Assembly (NCBI GenBank): GCA_020284085.1
Contig: JACEVL010000078.1
Span: 1,704,533 to 1,768,532, forward strand
DNA: 64,000 nt
DNA from: Aporrectodea caliginosa
Taxonomy: Eukaryota; Annelida; Clitellata; Crassiclitellata; Lumbricidae
Direction: 5' to 3'
Shown in pieces: positions 1 through 10,690 of the stretch. Every line of letters starts with the position of its first letter. Position 1 is the first letter of the stretch. The notes under the pieces are model-generated. The model did not search any database and had not been told where the DNA came from. It worked only from the letters and a program-made list of their open reading frames with translations. Position numbers and translations under genes: made by a program.

Positions 1-246
1 CTCTACATGTACCTTCCACACTTTGCTTTCTTCTTTTGTTGCACAATCGGAATGTTTTCGATTTCTTGATGTGCCGTCACTCCATTGAGCCCACATCTCT
101 CGAAGTTATTGTTCTGTTTTCGCCGACATATTTCATTCATGTTCACAGTTCTCTTGCAAACACGCACACGACGTGAGGAATCAACCTTCTCCTCAAGCTG
201 AAACGTTCGATTAATGTCCAATAGTGTAACCTGTATGTTTCATGTC

Positions 247-419
247 CAGGCCCGTATTAAGGAAGGCGGTGCTAAGGGTGCCGCAGCACCAGGGCCTGCA
301 GTTTTGAGGGCCCCGCATTTTAAACATATGTACGTGGTGGACCGGTGGTTGTCAGAGGGGGGGCATTGGAAGGTAATCACAGCACCCGGGCCCGCACTAG
401 CCTTTATAATGCGGCCCTG
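247..419. mobile_element. hAT-like MITE, 173 bp
   Basis: The ends are inverted: the left end reads CAGGCCCGTATTAAGG and the right end, reversed, reads CAGGGCCGCATTATAAAGG. The flanks TTCATGTC and CTTATGTC look like a decayed 8-bp target duplication (6 of 8 match), the size hAT transposases make. A truncated copy of the same family lies at 14384-14484. It has no coding capacity. Confidence 0.6.
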
Positions 420-1340
420 CTTATGTCACCACTACTGATCCCGAATCGGTCGATAAAGTTTGGCAAGACACGGAGTCCTTATAGTTAGACTGCAACACAC
501 CGTAAACGTCACTGTTTCGAAGTTAGTCACGACGATTCACACGATCGCCCTACATCGACGGATAGCGGTAATTTATTTATCCCAGATCCTCGACACCACT
601 GATCATAGGCTACTCTAGTTAAAAATCGAGGCCTACAGGAAATAAGAATTGCCCTTGATTAACTAGAATAGAGTCAATAAATAACTGGAAAGCATTAAAA
701 AGTTCAATGCCACCGATAGGCCTAAGTGCAAAACAGCTGACTAAACATGTTGAAGTTGAATTGAAGTTACATGTAAATAGTTAAATTAACAGGCCTACCA
801 CACAATTTCATAAATAAACAGATAATTAGATAAAGGATAACTAGTTAGCTCAGATGACTAGATGACACCACGGACAGGACCCCCCCCACACACACAACCA
901 ATAATTTTCATAGAGTTCACAGTGGACAGAATGTCCAGATTCCTTGGTCCATGTTGCATTAAGGATGAGGAATGATAAAAGCAGCTAACAGCATTAACAG
1001 TTGGAAGGTTAAGTGAAGAGGAAATGCTATTATATAGAATGATGCCTTGTCAAGTGCATAAAGAATAGCGTCCCGTTTTCTGACTGTGGTGTCCGTAGGC
1101 CTACGTTGAGAAGAATTGTAATCTCCAAACTTCTATAGAGCGCCACTCGAAAGCCAAGCGTAGGACACTAGTTTATTCACAAGCGCTGCGTCTAGTCAGA
1201 GGGTTGTCCAGAAGAGTAGTCCGAAGGAGGTCCGAGTCCGGTTTTCAGAGAATCAATAGGGGCAGATCAGATATCAAGGTGGGTGTTGTTTAGGTCGAGA
1301 AGTTCTTCGTAAGAGTATAGGTATACAAGTTCTTGAAAAC
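420..1340. other. No gene seen
   Basis: Low-complexity, moderately AT-rich sequence with scattered TAGGCCTA words. I see no coding exon, RNA gene or clear transposon here. Confidence 0.5.
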
Positions 1341-1344
1341 GAGA

Positions 1345-1625
1345 CTTAGGCTACGAGTGTAAAGCCTTGGGGAGATGGATACAGAAGCCTGAGGCAGATG
1401 ATGGTGGGTGATTGCGATGATGGCGGAGGAACCGAACATTTGCGGAATTCAGGAGGCAGTTCGTTCCAGAGACGTGGTGCAGTGTTGTATATTGCTCGGT
1501 GCAAGGGAGGACTTGAGATGAGTAGCGAGTCTCAGGCTTAAACCTGTACACAAATTTCCGAGTCGAAGATCTCTCAGGCGGAGAGACTTTCACACCTCGG
1601 TGTCTGCGCATCGTTTTCAGTGTAT
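1345..1625 (-). pseudogene. LINE reverse-transcriptase 3' end fragment
   Basis: On the - strand one frame reads APRLWNELPPEFRKC, the motif near the C-terminus of CR1/RTE-type LINE reverse transcriptases (usual form APRLWNSLP..IR). Neighbouring stretches continue the similarity in other frames, so the copy is frameshifted and dead. Only this 3' part remains. Confidence 0.5.
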
Positions 1626-2167
1626 ACCTGTGTAGGCCTATGCCATATTATACGACAGCCGTTTCAGACGCAGTTCCAGAATGAACTACTAAATCGCAAA
1701 AGCAGCACTAAGAAAACCAGTACGTAGGCCAAACATAATTACAGTACCTCTGTCCTGTCTGTTATTCCTTTTTCAGTTCGCATCATCTGTAGAAAACTGT
1801 AGAATAATGTAGCCTGTATACTGTAAACACCGCTACCTGACAATAGGCATCGATTTTAATGTAATGACTTCCGTGCCAACTCCACCACAATAGCCAAGGC
1901 ATCAGTCGATGGCCCTATCCCATTAGGCCTAATCGCAATCAAACACCGAACACGCAGCTAAAAACTGTGTGATATTGGAAGATGTTTAGCATAAGTTTGT
2001 CTCTGAATGAGGGACAGAACACCCCTAAATTGGTTTTTGCCACGCTTGATGCTACGCTGCGTCACTGCCTATATCACACACCAATGTAGTATAAAAGAGG
2101 AGAGGCAGAGTCGTGTGTGGGCGTTTGCCTTGAAGGTTGCAACTTGCCCTACTCTACCATGCATATA

Positions 2168-2295
<128 letters not shown>

Positions 2296-2759
2296 AAGAG
2301 AGATAAGAGAGAGAATTTTATATTAGAAGACTTACTTTATCTTCAGGGTTAGAGATGACGAGGATATCTAAGCTAATTAATGACTTTTATTGCACCGTCT
2401 TCATAATGCAGCCTAGGCTACAAGGCGTCAATCATGGTCACCTCATGTGAAATCGTAAAGATTCATAGTCCGTTGGATAAGCACGGTCGACATCCAATAG
2501 GTAAGGGGAAAGTGACATCACCATTATCTTGGGCACAGTGACAACACAAGCCATGGTGGCCTTAGATGAAACACCTGTCACGTGCGCAAATAGGCCTACG
2601 ATCAAAAATTCTGTGCGCGAGTTTCATGCGTGAGCCGGACAAGACCATAGCCGCGCAAGTTCTTTGTAGACTGTATACGCGTAAATTATAGGCTATAGGC
2701 CTACGTGTAGCTGTACGTGTAAGCACGACACAATTTGAAAATAAACGTGGAAACACTCT

Positions 2760-2812
2760 ACGCAGTGCCAGTCCCAAGCCTGGATAAAGGAGGAGGGCGA
2801 TGCTGATCATCT
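2760..2812 (-). repeat. Short dispersed repeat (copy also at 52795-52880)
   Basis: The segment containing CAAGCCTGGATAAAGGAGG recurs, inverted, near 52800-52850 with the same surrounding words (CACTGGCA, GAGGGTGACAC). It is probably a fragment of an interspersed element. No ends or target duplication can be defined. Confidence 0.4.
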
Positions 2813-4090
2813 TTGTTATGACACAGCGTCGTTGTTCGTTTCAAAATCTCGTGCACAGGTTAGTTTTAACTTCCGCTCTCGCATTCAAGGATGATTGAGC
2901 CTGGAGGCCTGGTAGGCCTTATAGTTCCATGGCGGCAAAGTTCGTCTTCGAGTGGTTCCATCCTCAAAACGAGCAGCGTGTGATCTGTGAGGAAGAACTT
3001 CTGATGCTTCGGCCTGGGCGATCGTCATACATGTATTACATTTCGACCGTTTGGCTAAAGCTCGTTTCGCGTATAGACGCTTCACGTAGGCTAGTTGTCG
3101 ATCCCCGCGCGACGTTTGAAGACGCAGCATCAAGTTGCCTGTTCAAAATGGGTAGGCTAACCCTGCCAACAAGCCCATAAGAAAATATGAGTCCCATGTC
3201 ACCAAGTGGGCCCCATATGGGCATGCTGACACGGAAGCTGCTTTCGATTCGTCGCCCAAAATTTACCTCAGCGAGAGAAAGACCAAGTCGATCGGATGCT
3301 TCCAATTAAATATCGCTACGAGTGATCCCAGTTCAACCACCTCAGCCTTTACCAAAATCTCGTGCACAAGTTAGTTTTAACTCCACTCTGGTAACCCTTA
3401 ATCAGTCACTGAAACACAGAATATTCTATAAGGTTTCAAGCTCTTTGTAGCCCAAGTCATAGAATACAATGCTAACAACTATTTTCATTAGCCAAACTCA
3501 TCAAAAATTTGAAAAGCACAAAGTTTAAAAATCGCTGGCATGATACAGGGCTTAGGCTACGTACGATACTTTCCTTAGTCGCAAAACTATGGGCCTTGAA
3601 CCCGTTACACTTGCACATCCAAACTTTCAAACGCTCAGCCAAATTTTCCCAAATCCACCTTTTGGCCTACTCTTTCAGTAGACAATGTATACGACTCGAG
3701 ATAAAAGCGTGAAAGGAATCTTAACGCAATAATGGTATACACGCTTTCAAAGGCGTATACTCTCTAACCGTTAAAGTGGAGGGTCATTTCTACTCCTCGC
3801 ATGATCCACTTACTCAACCAGTCGGTGAAGGTAGCAGGACACTCCGCTCCAGCACGCAAGCAACAGCAAACCTCAAATCCGCTCAAGGACAGCCTACTGA
3901 CGTTTTTATACGGAACTCGAAAATGTTCAATATTTTCCCATACAGATTGGTAGGCCTATAGGTTAACAAAATGATACATTCTGCTACTTAAGCCTGCCTA
4001 CTCCATTGTTCAACAGCTCAGTTCTAGGCTATAGGCTTACCTCGGTTTCACTAACTTGGATTTCGATCTGGAACTGAAATTGACCAAAGT
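2813..4090. other. No gene seen; dispersed GGGCCCCATATGGG repeat inside
   Basis: A stretch near 3140-3240 (CCCATAAG, GGGCCCCATATGGGC, ATGCTGACA) is related to 15865-15985, so both are copies of an interspersed repeat. Open frames in the rest show no recognisable protein. Confidence 0.4.
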
Positions 4091-4093
4091 GAA

Positions 4094-4123
4094 TAGGCCT
4101 ACATAAAATATTATGTAGGCCTA
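4094..4123. repeat. 13-bp perfect inverted repeat
   Basis: TAGGCCTACATAA, the 4-nt loop AATA, then TTATGTAGGCCTA. Outside it the flanks GACCAAAGT and ACTTGGTC are also nearly complementary, so the foldback may extend further. Confidence 0.8.
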
Positions 4124-4133
4124 ACTTGGTCTC

Positions 4134-4193
4134 AATTGCCAGAATTTCTCAGCACCTGACTGACAGGTCAGCAGCTGAGAAATTCTGGCAATT
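4134..4193. repeat. 20-bp perfect hairpin
   Basis: Arms 4134-4153 and 4174-4193 are perfect reverse complements of 20 nt. Within the 20-nt loop CTGAC and GTCAG can pair again after a 2-nt bulge on each side. The 60-nt fold resembles a microRNA precursor, but it may be the remnant of a foldback MITE. No transcript evidence is available. Confidence 0.75.
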
Positions 4194-4967
4194 CACATTT
4201 AGGCTGAGCTTATGTTGCATGTCAGCGCATTTCCAAGACCTGAAATTCATTATTGGTATAGGCCTACAGGCCCACTGTTAGGGAATTGGCCTTAAATTCC
4301 CTTAATATAGCCTAGTATATCGCGAAAGCAGACGTGAATTAGCCTACTCCATGTATATTATCAGACTCCCTAGACCTACTACACTAGGCTATACTATACG
4401 GCTTAATAACTACCGATAAACTGATAATTTGAGCTTTTCATTCCACTTGGAATGACCTTCCCCTCTTTATACTTTAAGATTTCGGCTGGGTCTCTGCCTC
4501 ACCTGCCCACTGCTTGAAGACTTTTTTATCCCTTGGGGCTGTCACGCTTATTTCGCCTCTGGACAGCTTATATTGTAAGAGGCGTTTTACACATTTTCAA
4601 ATACAATAGGGCCTACATTCAATGATAGGCCTATGGATACATTGGGGCGTGCCGGTGTGGCCTATATTTAGTGTCAGGCAATTTCCGGACAAACCCCTCA
4701 CTTCTGCCTTTCAACTTTGTAAAATAACAAGCTTAAGGGACCACTAAATCTATATAGAAAGTCTCAATTCTTTGAGTAGGCTCTACGTTAAGTTAAAGTT
4801 ATTCCCAGTTCCGGGCTAGGCTTTTTGCAATGTGTCATTACTGGCGCTGGTGCACATAGTCGAATCCATTCTAGCGGTTTAATACCACCAATTTACTGCG
4901 GGTGGCTCGGTCGCATTATAAACGTGGAGTACAATACAACACACAATACAACACATCACAATACAAC

Positions 4968-5200
4968 TGGGGCGCGGTGGTATAGGGGTATGTTCGGTGC
5001 CTTGCAGCTGGAGGGTTGCGGGTTCGGATCCACCTCAAAGTCGCCGCGTAGGGACCCTGGGCAAGTCCTTCACTCGCAATTGCTCATGCGCTTCGGCGTG
5101 AAACTCCGATTCAGCGTTCGCGCAGTAGTCGGGAGCGCCTCTGAATGGGAAATCTGGTTGGGGCGCTATAACAAGTGTTCAAATACAATACAATACAATA
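4968..5200 (+). mobile_element. tRNA-derived SINE
   Basis: It has RNA polymerase III promoter boxes at the right spacing: box A TGGTATAGGGGT at 4978 and box B GGTTCGGATCC at 5021-5031. The body holds CCCTGGGCAAGTCCTTCACT, a form common in SINE central domains. The 3' tail is (AATAC)n, and similar AATACAAC words lie upstream, consistent with target-primed insertion. It is not a functional tRNA gene because there is no acceptor-stem pairing. Confidence 0.8.
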
Positions 5201-5389
5201 CCAATTATTAAACTGTGGACGCTAGAATGATCGCACAGGTTTCTCAATCATATCATTAGCCTGGTAGGAATCTACATGTATGATCGTTGTTTTTCCGCAT
5301 TAATAAACCGCGTTAAGATGTCTGCTGCAGCTGTCATCAGCAGCTCGATCACTTTTTCTTATTCGCGCCCCGTAATCAGTGTTGTGCAC

Positions 5390-5560
5390 AAGACCAAAAC
5401 TCCAAGACCGAGACCAATTAAGACCGCGTTGTCCAAGCCCAAGACCGCGTTGTCCAAGACCAAGACCGCGTGGTCCAAGACCAAGACCACGTGGTCCAAG
5501 ACCAAGACCGTGAAGTCCAAGATCAAGATCAAGACCGCGTTGTCCAAGACAACAGTCTCT
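5390..5560. repeat. ~21-bp minisatellite (AAGACCGCGTTGTCCAAGACC type)
   Basis: About eight imperfect 6-21-bp units of AAGACC and GTCCAAGACC words. Because the period is a multiple of three, both strands stay open (KTALSKT one way, hydrophobic VLVLDH-like the other). The frames reflect the repeat; I see no sign of a real protein. Confidence 0.85.
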
Positions 5561-5870
5561 AGACCATAAACGCAAATGTTACATAATCCCATCATTGAAG
5601 TCAGATGTTTATTACATGTACATGTTAGAAGTACTAAATTACACAAGGTTTTGTCCCCAAGTCTTGCCCTGTGAAGTCTCATGAAAAGTCCACTGCAGCT
5701 AAACACTCTCAACAGGTCCAGATGTTGCTGGGATATAGAAAAACTTTTCCAGTAGGTCTAGGGGGAAAAGTCCACCAATCCGTGACCCGCAACGCTTGCC
5801 CAGCTATTGATTTTGCCTCAAGAAGCTGCATCGATGTAACTATAGTCACTAAACAACGGCAGTCATAGTT

Positions 5871-6784
5871 AGTCGCGGAAAACCCCTCTCTCTCTCTCAG
5901 TCGTCTGGTTAGACGATTCGAACCCTTCTTCTTGAGGCGAGGGTAGAGGTTTCTGCGCAGGAGGCAAATAGTCTCGCGTGTCGCTCGAAAGAGCGCAGGT
6001 CCGGCGTCTGGAGTATAGCAGACGGCTTAAGGCGCTCGCCGTTGACGACGTTCTCAAACCAACCAAGACAAGTCAAAGTCACTAGGTTTTGAACCCGTAT
6101 ATTGCTGCCAAATCGTCCACCAACTCTATCACGGTCACACAGACCAGCAACGGCAGACAATATCTCAATCGTATCAAACACCAGGTCACCAAGTCAGAGC
6201 ACACAGCAATCACCACAGCAAGACCGTCAGCAAGTTCTCAGCAAGTTAAAATACTACACACAAGCGCCCTCTATATATACTACTAAAGAGGGGGGGATAC
6301 CTCGTGCAAGGGCCGGTCGTGCAAGGCCCGGGGTTCGTGCAGAAGCCGGACGGGGAAGGGGATACCTCGTGCAGAAGCCGGACGGGGAAGGGGATACCTC
6401 GTGCAAGGGCCGACCGTGCAGAAGCCGGAGTTCGTGCAGAAGCCGGACGGGGAAGGAGATACCTCGTGCAGAAGCCGAGCCGCGGGGGAGATATCTCGTG
6501 CAAGGGCCGGACGGGGAAGGAGATACCTCGTGCAGAAGCCGGACGGGGAAGGAGATACCTCGTGCAAGGGCCGAGCCGCGGGGGAGATAGTTCGTGCAGA
6601 AGCCGGACGGGGAAGGGGATACCTCGTGCAGAAGCCAAGCAGGACACACACGGACAAGCAAAGGGACAGAACACAGGACATGCACACATAGGCACAGTGT
6701 CACGGCAGAGACACGACACATAGGCACAGTGACAATTATGCACTCAAAAACCCAAGCATGCCAGACCAGCTCCCGGGGAGGGCA
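5871..6784 (-). repeat. 3' LTR (left copy)
   Basis: Nearly identical to 10691-11600. Differences seen by eye are an extra CT unit in the CT run near 5890, GCTGCC versus CTGCC near 6110, and GGGG versus GGAG near 6370. The LTR contains a minisatellite (6290-6635) of ~31-bp units, GATACCTCGTGCAGAAGCC plus GGACGGGGAAGG, mixed with variants holding AAGGGCCGG or GAGCCGCGGGG. CTATATATACTACTAAAG just before it could be a TATA-type element. Confidence 0.9.
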
Positions 6785-7417
6785 ACCCCTAAATTCCTCT
6801 ACATCCTCCCCCCACTACTAATGGGAATGTCCCCATTCCCGGGGAGACAATCATCGGCAAAACCCCTAAAACAAAGCATGGCTAACGGCTAAATCCCCAG
6901 AGTCCACAGCACGGCTAAAATCCCAAAGTCCGAAGCACGAAAATACAGCACGGCTAAAACCCCAAAGTCTGATAACGAGGGCTGATTAGCAGCCAAATAC
7001 TCTAAATTAAAAGTCGCAGAGTCTCTGCCTAAAATGTTCGAATCAAGTGGCCAACGGCCCGAGAAGTCTCTAATTAAAATCAAACAGTTCGAGTGGCCCA
7101 TGGCCCGAAGAGTCTCTGAAAACAATTATGCGTGGCTAATGGCTAAAGAACTCGCACAAAATTAAACAATGCGGCGGCCAACGGCCCAGACAGACAATCA
7201 AAAACTCTCGCCGTTTCTCGGGCAAACAAAACAATGGCAACAAAGGTGCCCACAGTCTCAATTACAATTACGCGGCCAACGGCCCAGACAAATAATTAAA
7301 ACTCTCGCCGTTTCTCGGCAAACAATTAAAGGCAAAACATCACACAGAAAAGAATCTCTTAAAAAGTCAGAGTCCATTCAGAGTCTGTTCAAGGCTGGCA
7401 TCGTTCTGGATCAGAGT

Positions 7418-10400
7418 CTAGCGATAACGGGCGGGTAACCGCACCGTTCGCTTCGGTCGCTCAGCGTTCGCGGCAATAGCCGGCACCGTGTCCATAGAAT
7501 CATCTTCAGCAGCCAGGTCGTTGCTCGCGTCATCCAGGCCCTCGTCGTAGCAGAGACGAAGTTTATCAACATGTGCGATAAACGGGCGGGCATGCGCGGA
7601 CTTACGCAGCCGGTAGTTGACGAGTCCACAGCGTTCCATCAAATCGTCGTCGTGATGCGCGTCAGCCGTTGGCACCACGTCTCTCGTCATCGAGGCAGCA
7701 GGAACACGGGGAAGAACTTCAACCGAACCACCTTTAATGGCTGCTATTACTTCCCCCAACAAGGCACCCAGGGCCTGGGGAAAGCGCCCCATCAAGCCAT
7801 TCCCACTAAGGCGGTAGCTAGATGTTATTAGCTGGTCAATTCCCAAGAGCCTACAAAATTCCCGAAACGGTTTCCCGACTAACATCATAACCCGATCGGC
7901 CAGAACTTGTGGCGGTGCCCCATGCCCCATAACTATCTTTTCCATAAGGACCCTCGACATCAAGGGAGCATCACATTTGCCCCTTGGAATGGCTAACACA
8001 ACATCAGTGACTCTACCCATACTTATCAAAAAGAACAGGAACAGTAGTCCTACTGCAACCAAACTAATTAATTGCTTGCCCACAGCAATCCTATGCGAAA
8101 GTGGTCGCCGCCGTAAAGACTGTGGAGCTAGGCGCTCATCTACCATCTCACTCTGGTGAGCCAACACCACATTCGCAGCCCACTCACTCACAGCTGGCTC
8201 TATGATTCCATCGGCCAACATGCCGTCCAACTGAGTGTCAACAACAATTCTATGCGGCAGCGGCTGGCGTCTCAAAGGCTGGCGCACTGGACGCGCATCT
8301 CCCGTCTCTATCTTATGCGTACAAACTGAAGTCCTTCCTAAGTCTCGGTCAGTGACAGAGAAAACATCACTGTACTCAACCAGCAATCCGCTAAGTCTTT
8401 CTCTAATTTCTGGCGACACATCGTCGGGCAGATCGGCTAACAACATTTCACTAGGCGAAACAGCATCTTTCGGCCCTGTACTCTCATCATTCTGCTTACA
8501 AGATTCAACTTCTACCGGGTGTAAACCTCCTAACATCTGGTCCTTAGACAAGCGAACTTCATTCTCACTCAAATTCACAATCCTAACGCGGTTGTCCGCG
8601 TGATCATCGACCACTACACGGGCAAGATGCACACCAGGCTGAATTTCTTGAGCCTCAGTCATCCAAGCAGGCGCTATAGTAGTCAAATCCCCATACAAAG
8701 TTTTCACCGGGACATCGCTCTGGCACCTAGGGGACACTATTACCTCCTCGGCAACGATCACGCGCCGGCACCACATCGACCCATTACCTCTCACCAGGGA
8801 GATACGTTTACGGTCAATATACAAGGCCCCAGTCCCAAAACTTAAGCGACAGCGATGCTCCCTTAACCAGTCCATCCCAAGCATGGGCTCAGCAATTTGG
8901 TCAGACACCAGAAATTTAGTATGAATCTGCAAACCACCCGCTATCTTAATAGGCACCTGGACCTCCCCAAGGACACGTATAGAAGTCCCATTAGCAGCCA
9001 TCAAAAAGCGATTGCAAGAACGAAGCTCTAACCCGTCGACGGTAGATGAAGGCACCAGGCTGACCTCCGATCCAGTGTCGACCAGGCACAGCTGCGATCG
9101 TCCGTGAATCGTCCCTCGAATGTAGATTGCGTTCTTGCTCGCTCGGTCCGGCAGGCTCGGACGGGTCGTGTTGTTGCGGGCCACCGGGTCCGGTGGCATC
9201 GGAGCTTGTTCATCATCGGCCGGTGCGTCGTCGTTCGGTCGGTTGCGGAAGCGGCGTCGTTGACGGCAGTTACGCGAGATGTGACCTGCTCGTCCGCAGT
9301 TGTAGCAAGTCACCGATCGTCGCGTGTTCTCCAGTGGCGTCGTAGGTTGTTCATCGGGGCGAGCGTCTCGACCCGGTCCATCGTTCATCGAAGTTCCTCG
9401 GCGGATCTCGCGGAGTTGACGGTCGATTCGTTGCTCAATCTCTCGCTGGAATCGTCGCTGCTCCTCCATCTGCGTAGCCAGAAACCGGTCCAGCTGCGAT
9501 TGCAACTGGGGGTTCACGTCGGTTTCCTGGGCTCCACGAACTCTGTTCGGCTGTCTTCTCCGGTCGTCGGGGTCGGTCGCTCGCTGGTAGGCTTCCAAGC
9601 GAAGCGCCGTCCGGTAGGCTTCATCAAGAGTCTTCGGCTCTCGCTCGCGTACTTTGAGCGAAAGTTCTCGGTCTCTCATCGCTTCCAAGAAGGAGTCCTT
9701 CGCGATGATCTGCGTCGTCTCGTTGGAAGGCACCGGGTAGGCAAGGACAACCAGCCGTCGAATTTCATGCAGCAGGTCGCTCAGGTTTTCTTCGGGTCGT
9801 TGGCGGCGATAGTACAGCTGAGCACGGAAAGTTTCTGCTTGGCCCTCCGTCCCGTATCTTTGGCGAAGGCGTTCGACCAATTCTTCATAGCTCACGCTCG
9901 GTTGAGCGCCGAAGTCCCAAAGGAGCTGCGTCGCGGCCTTCTCCAGCGAACATCGTAGGTAGTCGACCCGGTCTGCGGCGGTCCACTTGTTATGCCTCGC
10001 GCAGACCTCGAATTGCACTAGGAACGACTCCAACGAGCCCGTCCCATCGAACTTGCCTGGTTTCATCGGCGTCGGCCGATTACGCAGCAAACCACCGACA
10101 CTTTCCAGTAGATTTGTCGTAGAATTCATCGGCTCGCCCGTCTTTTCAGTCTCTTCGATCTTTACGCGGCCATCCGATTTCAATTTCGTCTTTTCTGTCG
10201 TCGATTCGCCCGTCTTTCCTCGGAAGCTCGTCCTCTCCGGTTTCACGGTCATCCCTTCTTCCCTGTCTTCGCGGAAGCTCGGTCTCAAATTCATCTTTTC
10301 ATCTCTCGGTTCGCCCATCTTTTCTCGGAAGCTCGATCTCACCGGCTCTGGGTCGTCGAAGTTGATTTCGGACAGCACACGGATTCGGTCCGACGGCATC

Positions 10401-10630
10401 TCCATCGTTGCTCTCCTCGCGGCTGGCGTCGACGTCTCGGCAGGCGTTCGGACTTGACTCGGCGTCGGGAAGGAGAGATCTTCCAGGAAACGGCTGCTGT
10501 CCGGTTTCGTCCCGATCGCGGCCATTCGTCTCGCAGCTGGCGTAGAAATATCGGCAGGCGTTCGGACTTGACTTGGCATCCGGAAGGCAATCTCATCGTC
10601 ATCGTCGTCGTCTTCTTCCCGGAGCATCAT
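7418..10630 (-). CDS. Retrotransposon gag-protease with RT and integrase remnants, 1070 aa
   Basis: One open frame starts about 60 nt inside the 5' LTR. The first ~170 residues are charged and include a duplicated QVRTPA..STPAARR segment. A gag capsid-like region follows (LVQFEVCARHNKW, the usual start of Ty3/Gypsy gag). A CCHC zinc knuckle (CYNCGRAGHISRNC) and a retropepsin motif (LVDTGSEVSLVP) come next. The linker that opens reverse transcriptase is present (PLPHRI, GIIEPAVSEWA), but the catalytic YxDD region and RNase H are absent and a second diverged copy of the linker follows. An integrase core stub keeps HGAPPQVLADR, but the usual Glu before RFN is Gly (NGLMGRF), so integrase is probably dead. 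The reading frame survives across the deletions, which suggests selection or recent origin. Confidence 0.85.
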   Translation of the reverse strand: MMLREEDDDDDDEIAFRMPSQVRTPADISTPAARRMAAIGTKPDSSRFLEDLSFPTPSQVRTPAETSTPAARRATMEMPSDRIRVLSEINFDDPEPVRSSFREKMGEPRDEKMNLRPSFREDREEGMTVKPERTSFRGKTGESTTEKTKLKSDGRVKIEETEKTGEPMNSTTNLLESVGGLLRNRPTPMKPGKFDGTGSLESFLVQFEVCARHNKWTAADRVDYLRCSLEKAATQLLWDFGAQPSVSYEELVERLRQRYGTEGQAETFRAQLYYRRQRPEENLSDLLHEIRRLVVLAYPVPSNETTQIIAKDSFLEAMRDRELSLKVREREPKTLDEAYRTALRLEAYQRATDPDDRRRQPNRVRGAQETDVNPQLQSQLDRFLATQMEEQRRFQREIEQRIDRQLREIRRGTSMNDGPGRDARPDEQPTTPLENTRRSVTCYNCGRAGHISRNCRQRRRFRNRPNDDAPADDEQAPMPPDPVARNNTTRPSLPDRASKNAIYIRGTIHGRSQLCLVDTGSEVSLVPSSTVDGLELRSCNRFLMAANGTSIRVLGEVQVPIKIAGGLQIHTKFLVSDQIAEPMLGMDWLREHRCRLSFGTGALYIDRKRISLVRGNGSMWCRRVIVAEEVIVSPRCQSDVPVKTLYGDLTTIAPAWMTEAQEIQPGVHLARVVVDDHADNRVRIVNLSENEVRLSKDQMLGGLHPVEVESCKQNDESTGPKDAVSPSEMLLADLPDDVSPEIRERLSGLLVEYSDVFSVTDRDLGRTSVCTHKIETGDARPVRQPLRRQPLPHRIVVDTQLDGMLADGIIEPAVSEWAANVVLAHQSEMVDERLAPQSLRRRPLSHRIAVGKQLISLVAVGLLFLFFLISMGRVTDVVLAIPRGKCDAPLMSRVLMEKIVMGHGAPPQVLADRVMMLVGKPFREFCRLLGIDQLITSSYRLSGNGLMGRFPQALGALLGEVIAAIKGGSVEVLPRVPAASMTRDVVPTADAHHDDDLMERCGLVNYRLRKSAHARPFIAHVDKLRLCYDEGLDDASNDLAAEDDSMDTVPAIAANAERPKRTVRLPARYR

Positions 10631-10677
10631 CGGTTGATTCTATCGTCGTCGGCTGGCGGAAGACTCGAACTCCACTT

Positions 10678-10689
10678 CTTCTGGTACCA
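10678..10689 (-). promoter_or_regulatory. Primer-binding site of the LTR element
   Basis: Just inside the 5' LTR the - strand reads TGGTACCAGAAG. It begins TGG as tRNA 3'-end complements do and resembles the initiator-Met type (TGGTAGCAGAGG), with differences. The position, 1-2 nt from the LTR end, supports the call; the exact tRNA is uncertain. Confidence 0.6.
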
Positions 10690-10690
10690 G

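Noticed and set aside
1..221. 72-codon - strand frame at the left edge
   Set aside because: Charged and Cys-containing but no recognisable domain, and the edge of the window prevents checking.
5021..5031. Box B sequences as tRNA genes (also 37000, 49995, 52490)
   Set aside because: No acceptor or anticodon stems form; they head SINEs.
6246..6743. Long frames on both strands in the LTR (also at 11063-11616)
   Set aside because: They follow the LTR minisatellite; several frames are open at once and none resembles a protein.
9104..9958. 284-codon + strand frame
   Set aside because: Antisense shadow of the retrotransposon gag-protease frame.
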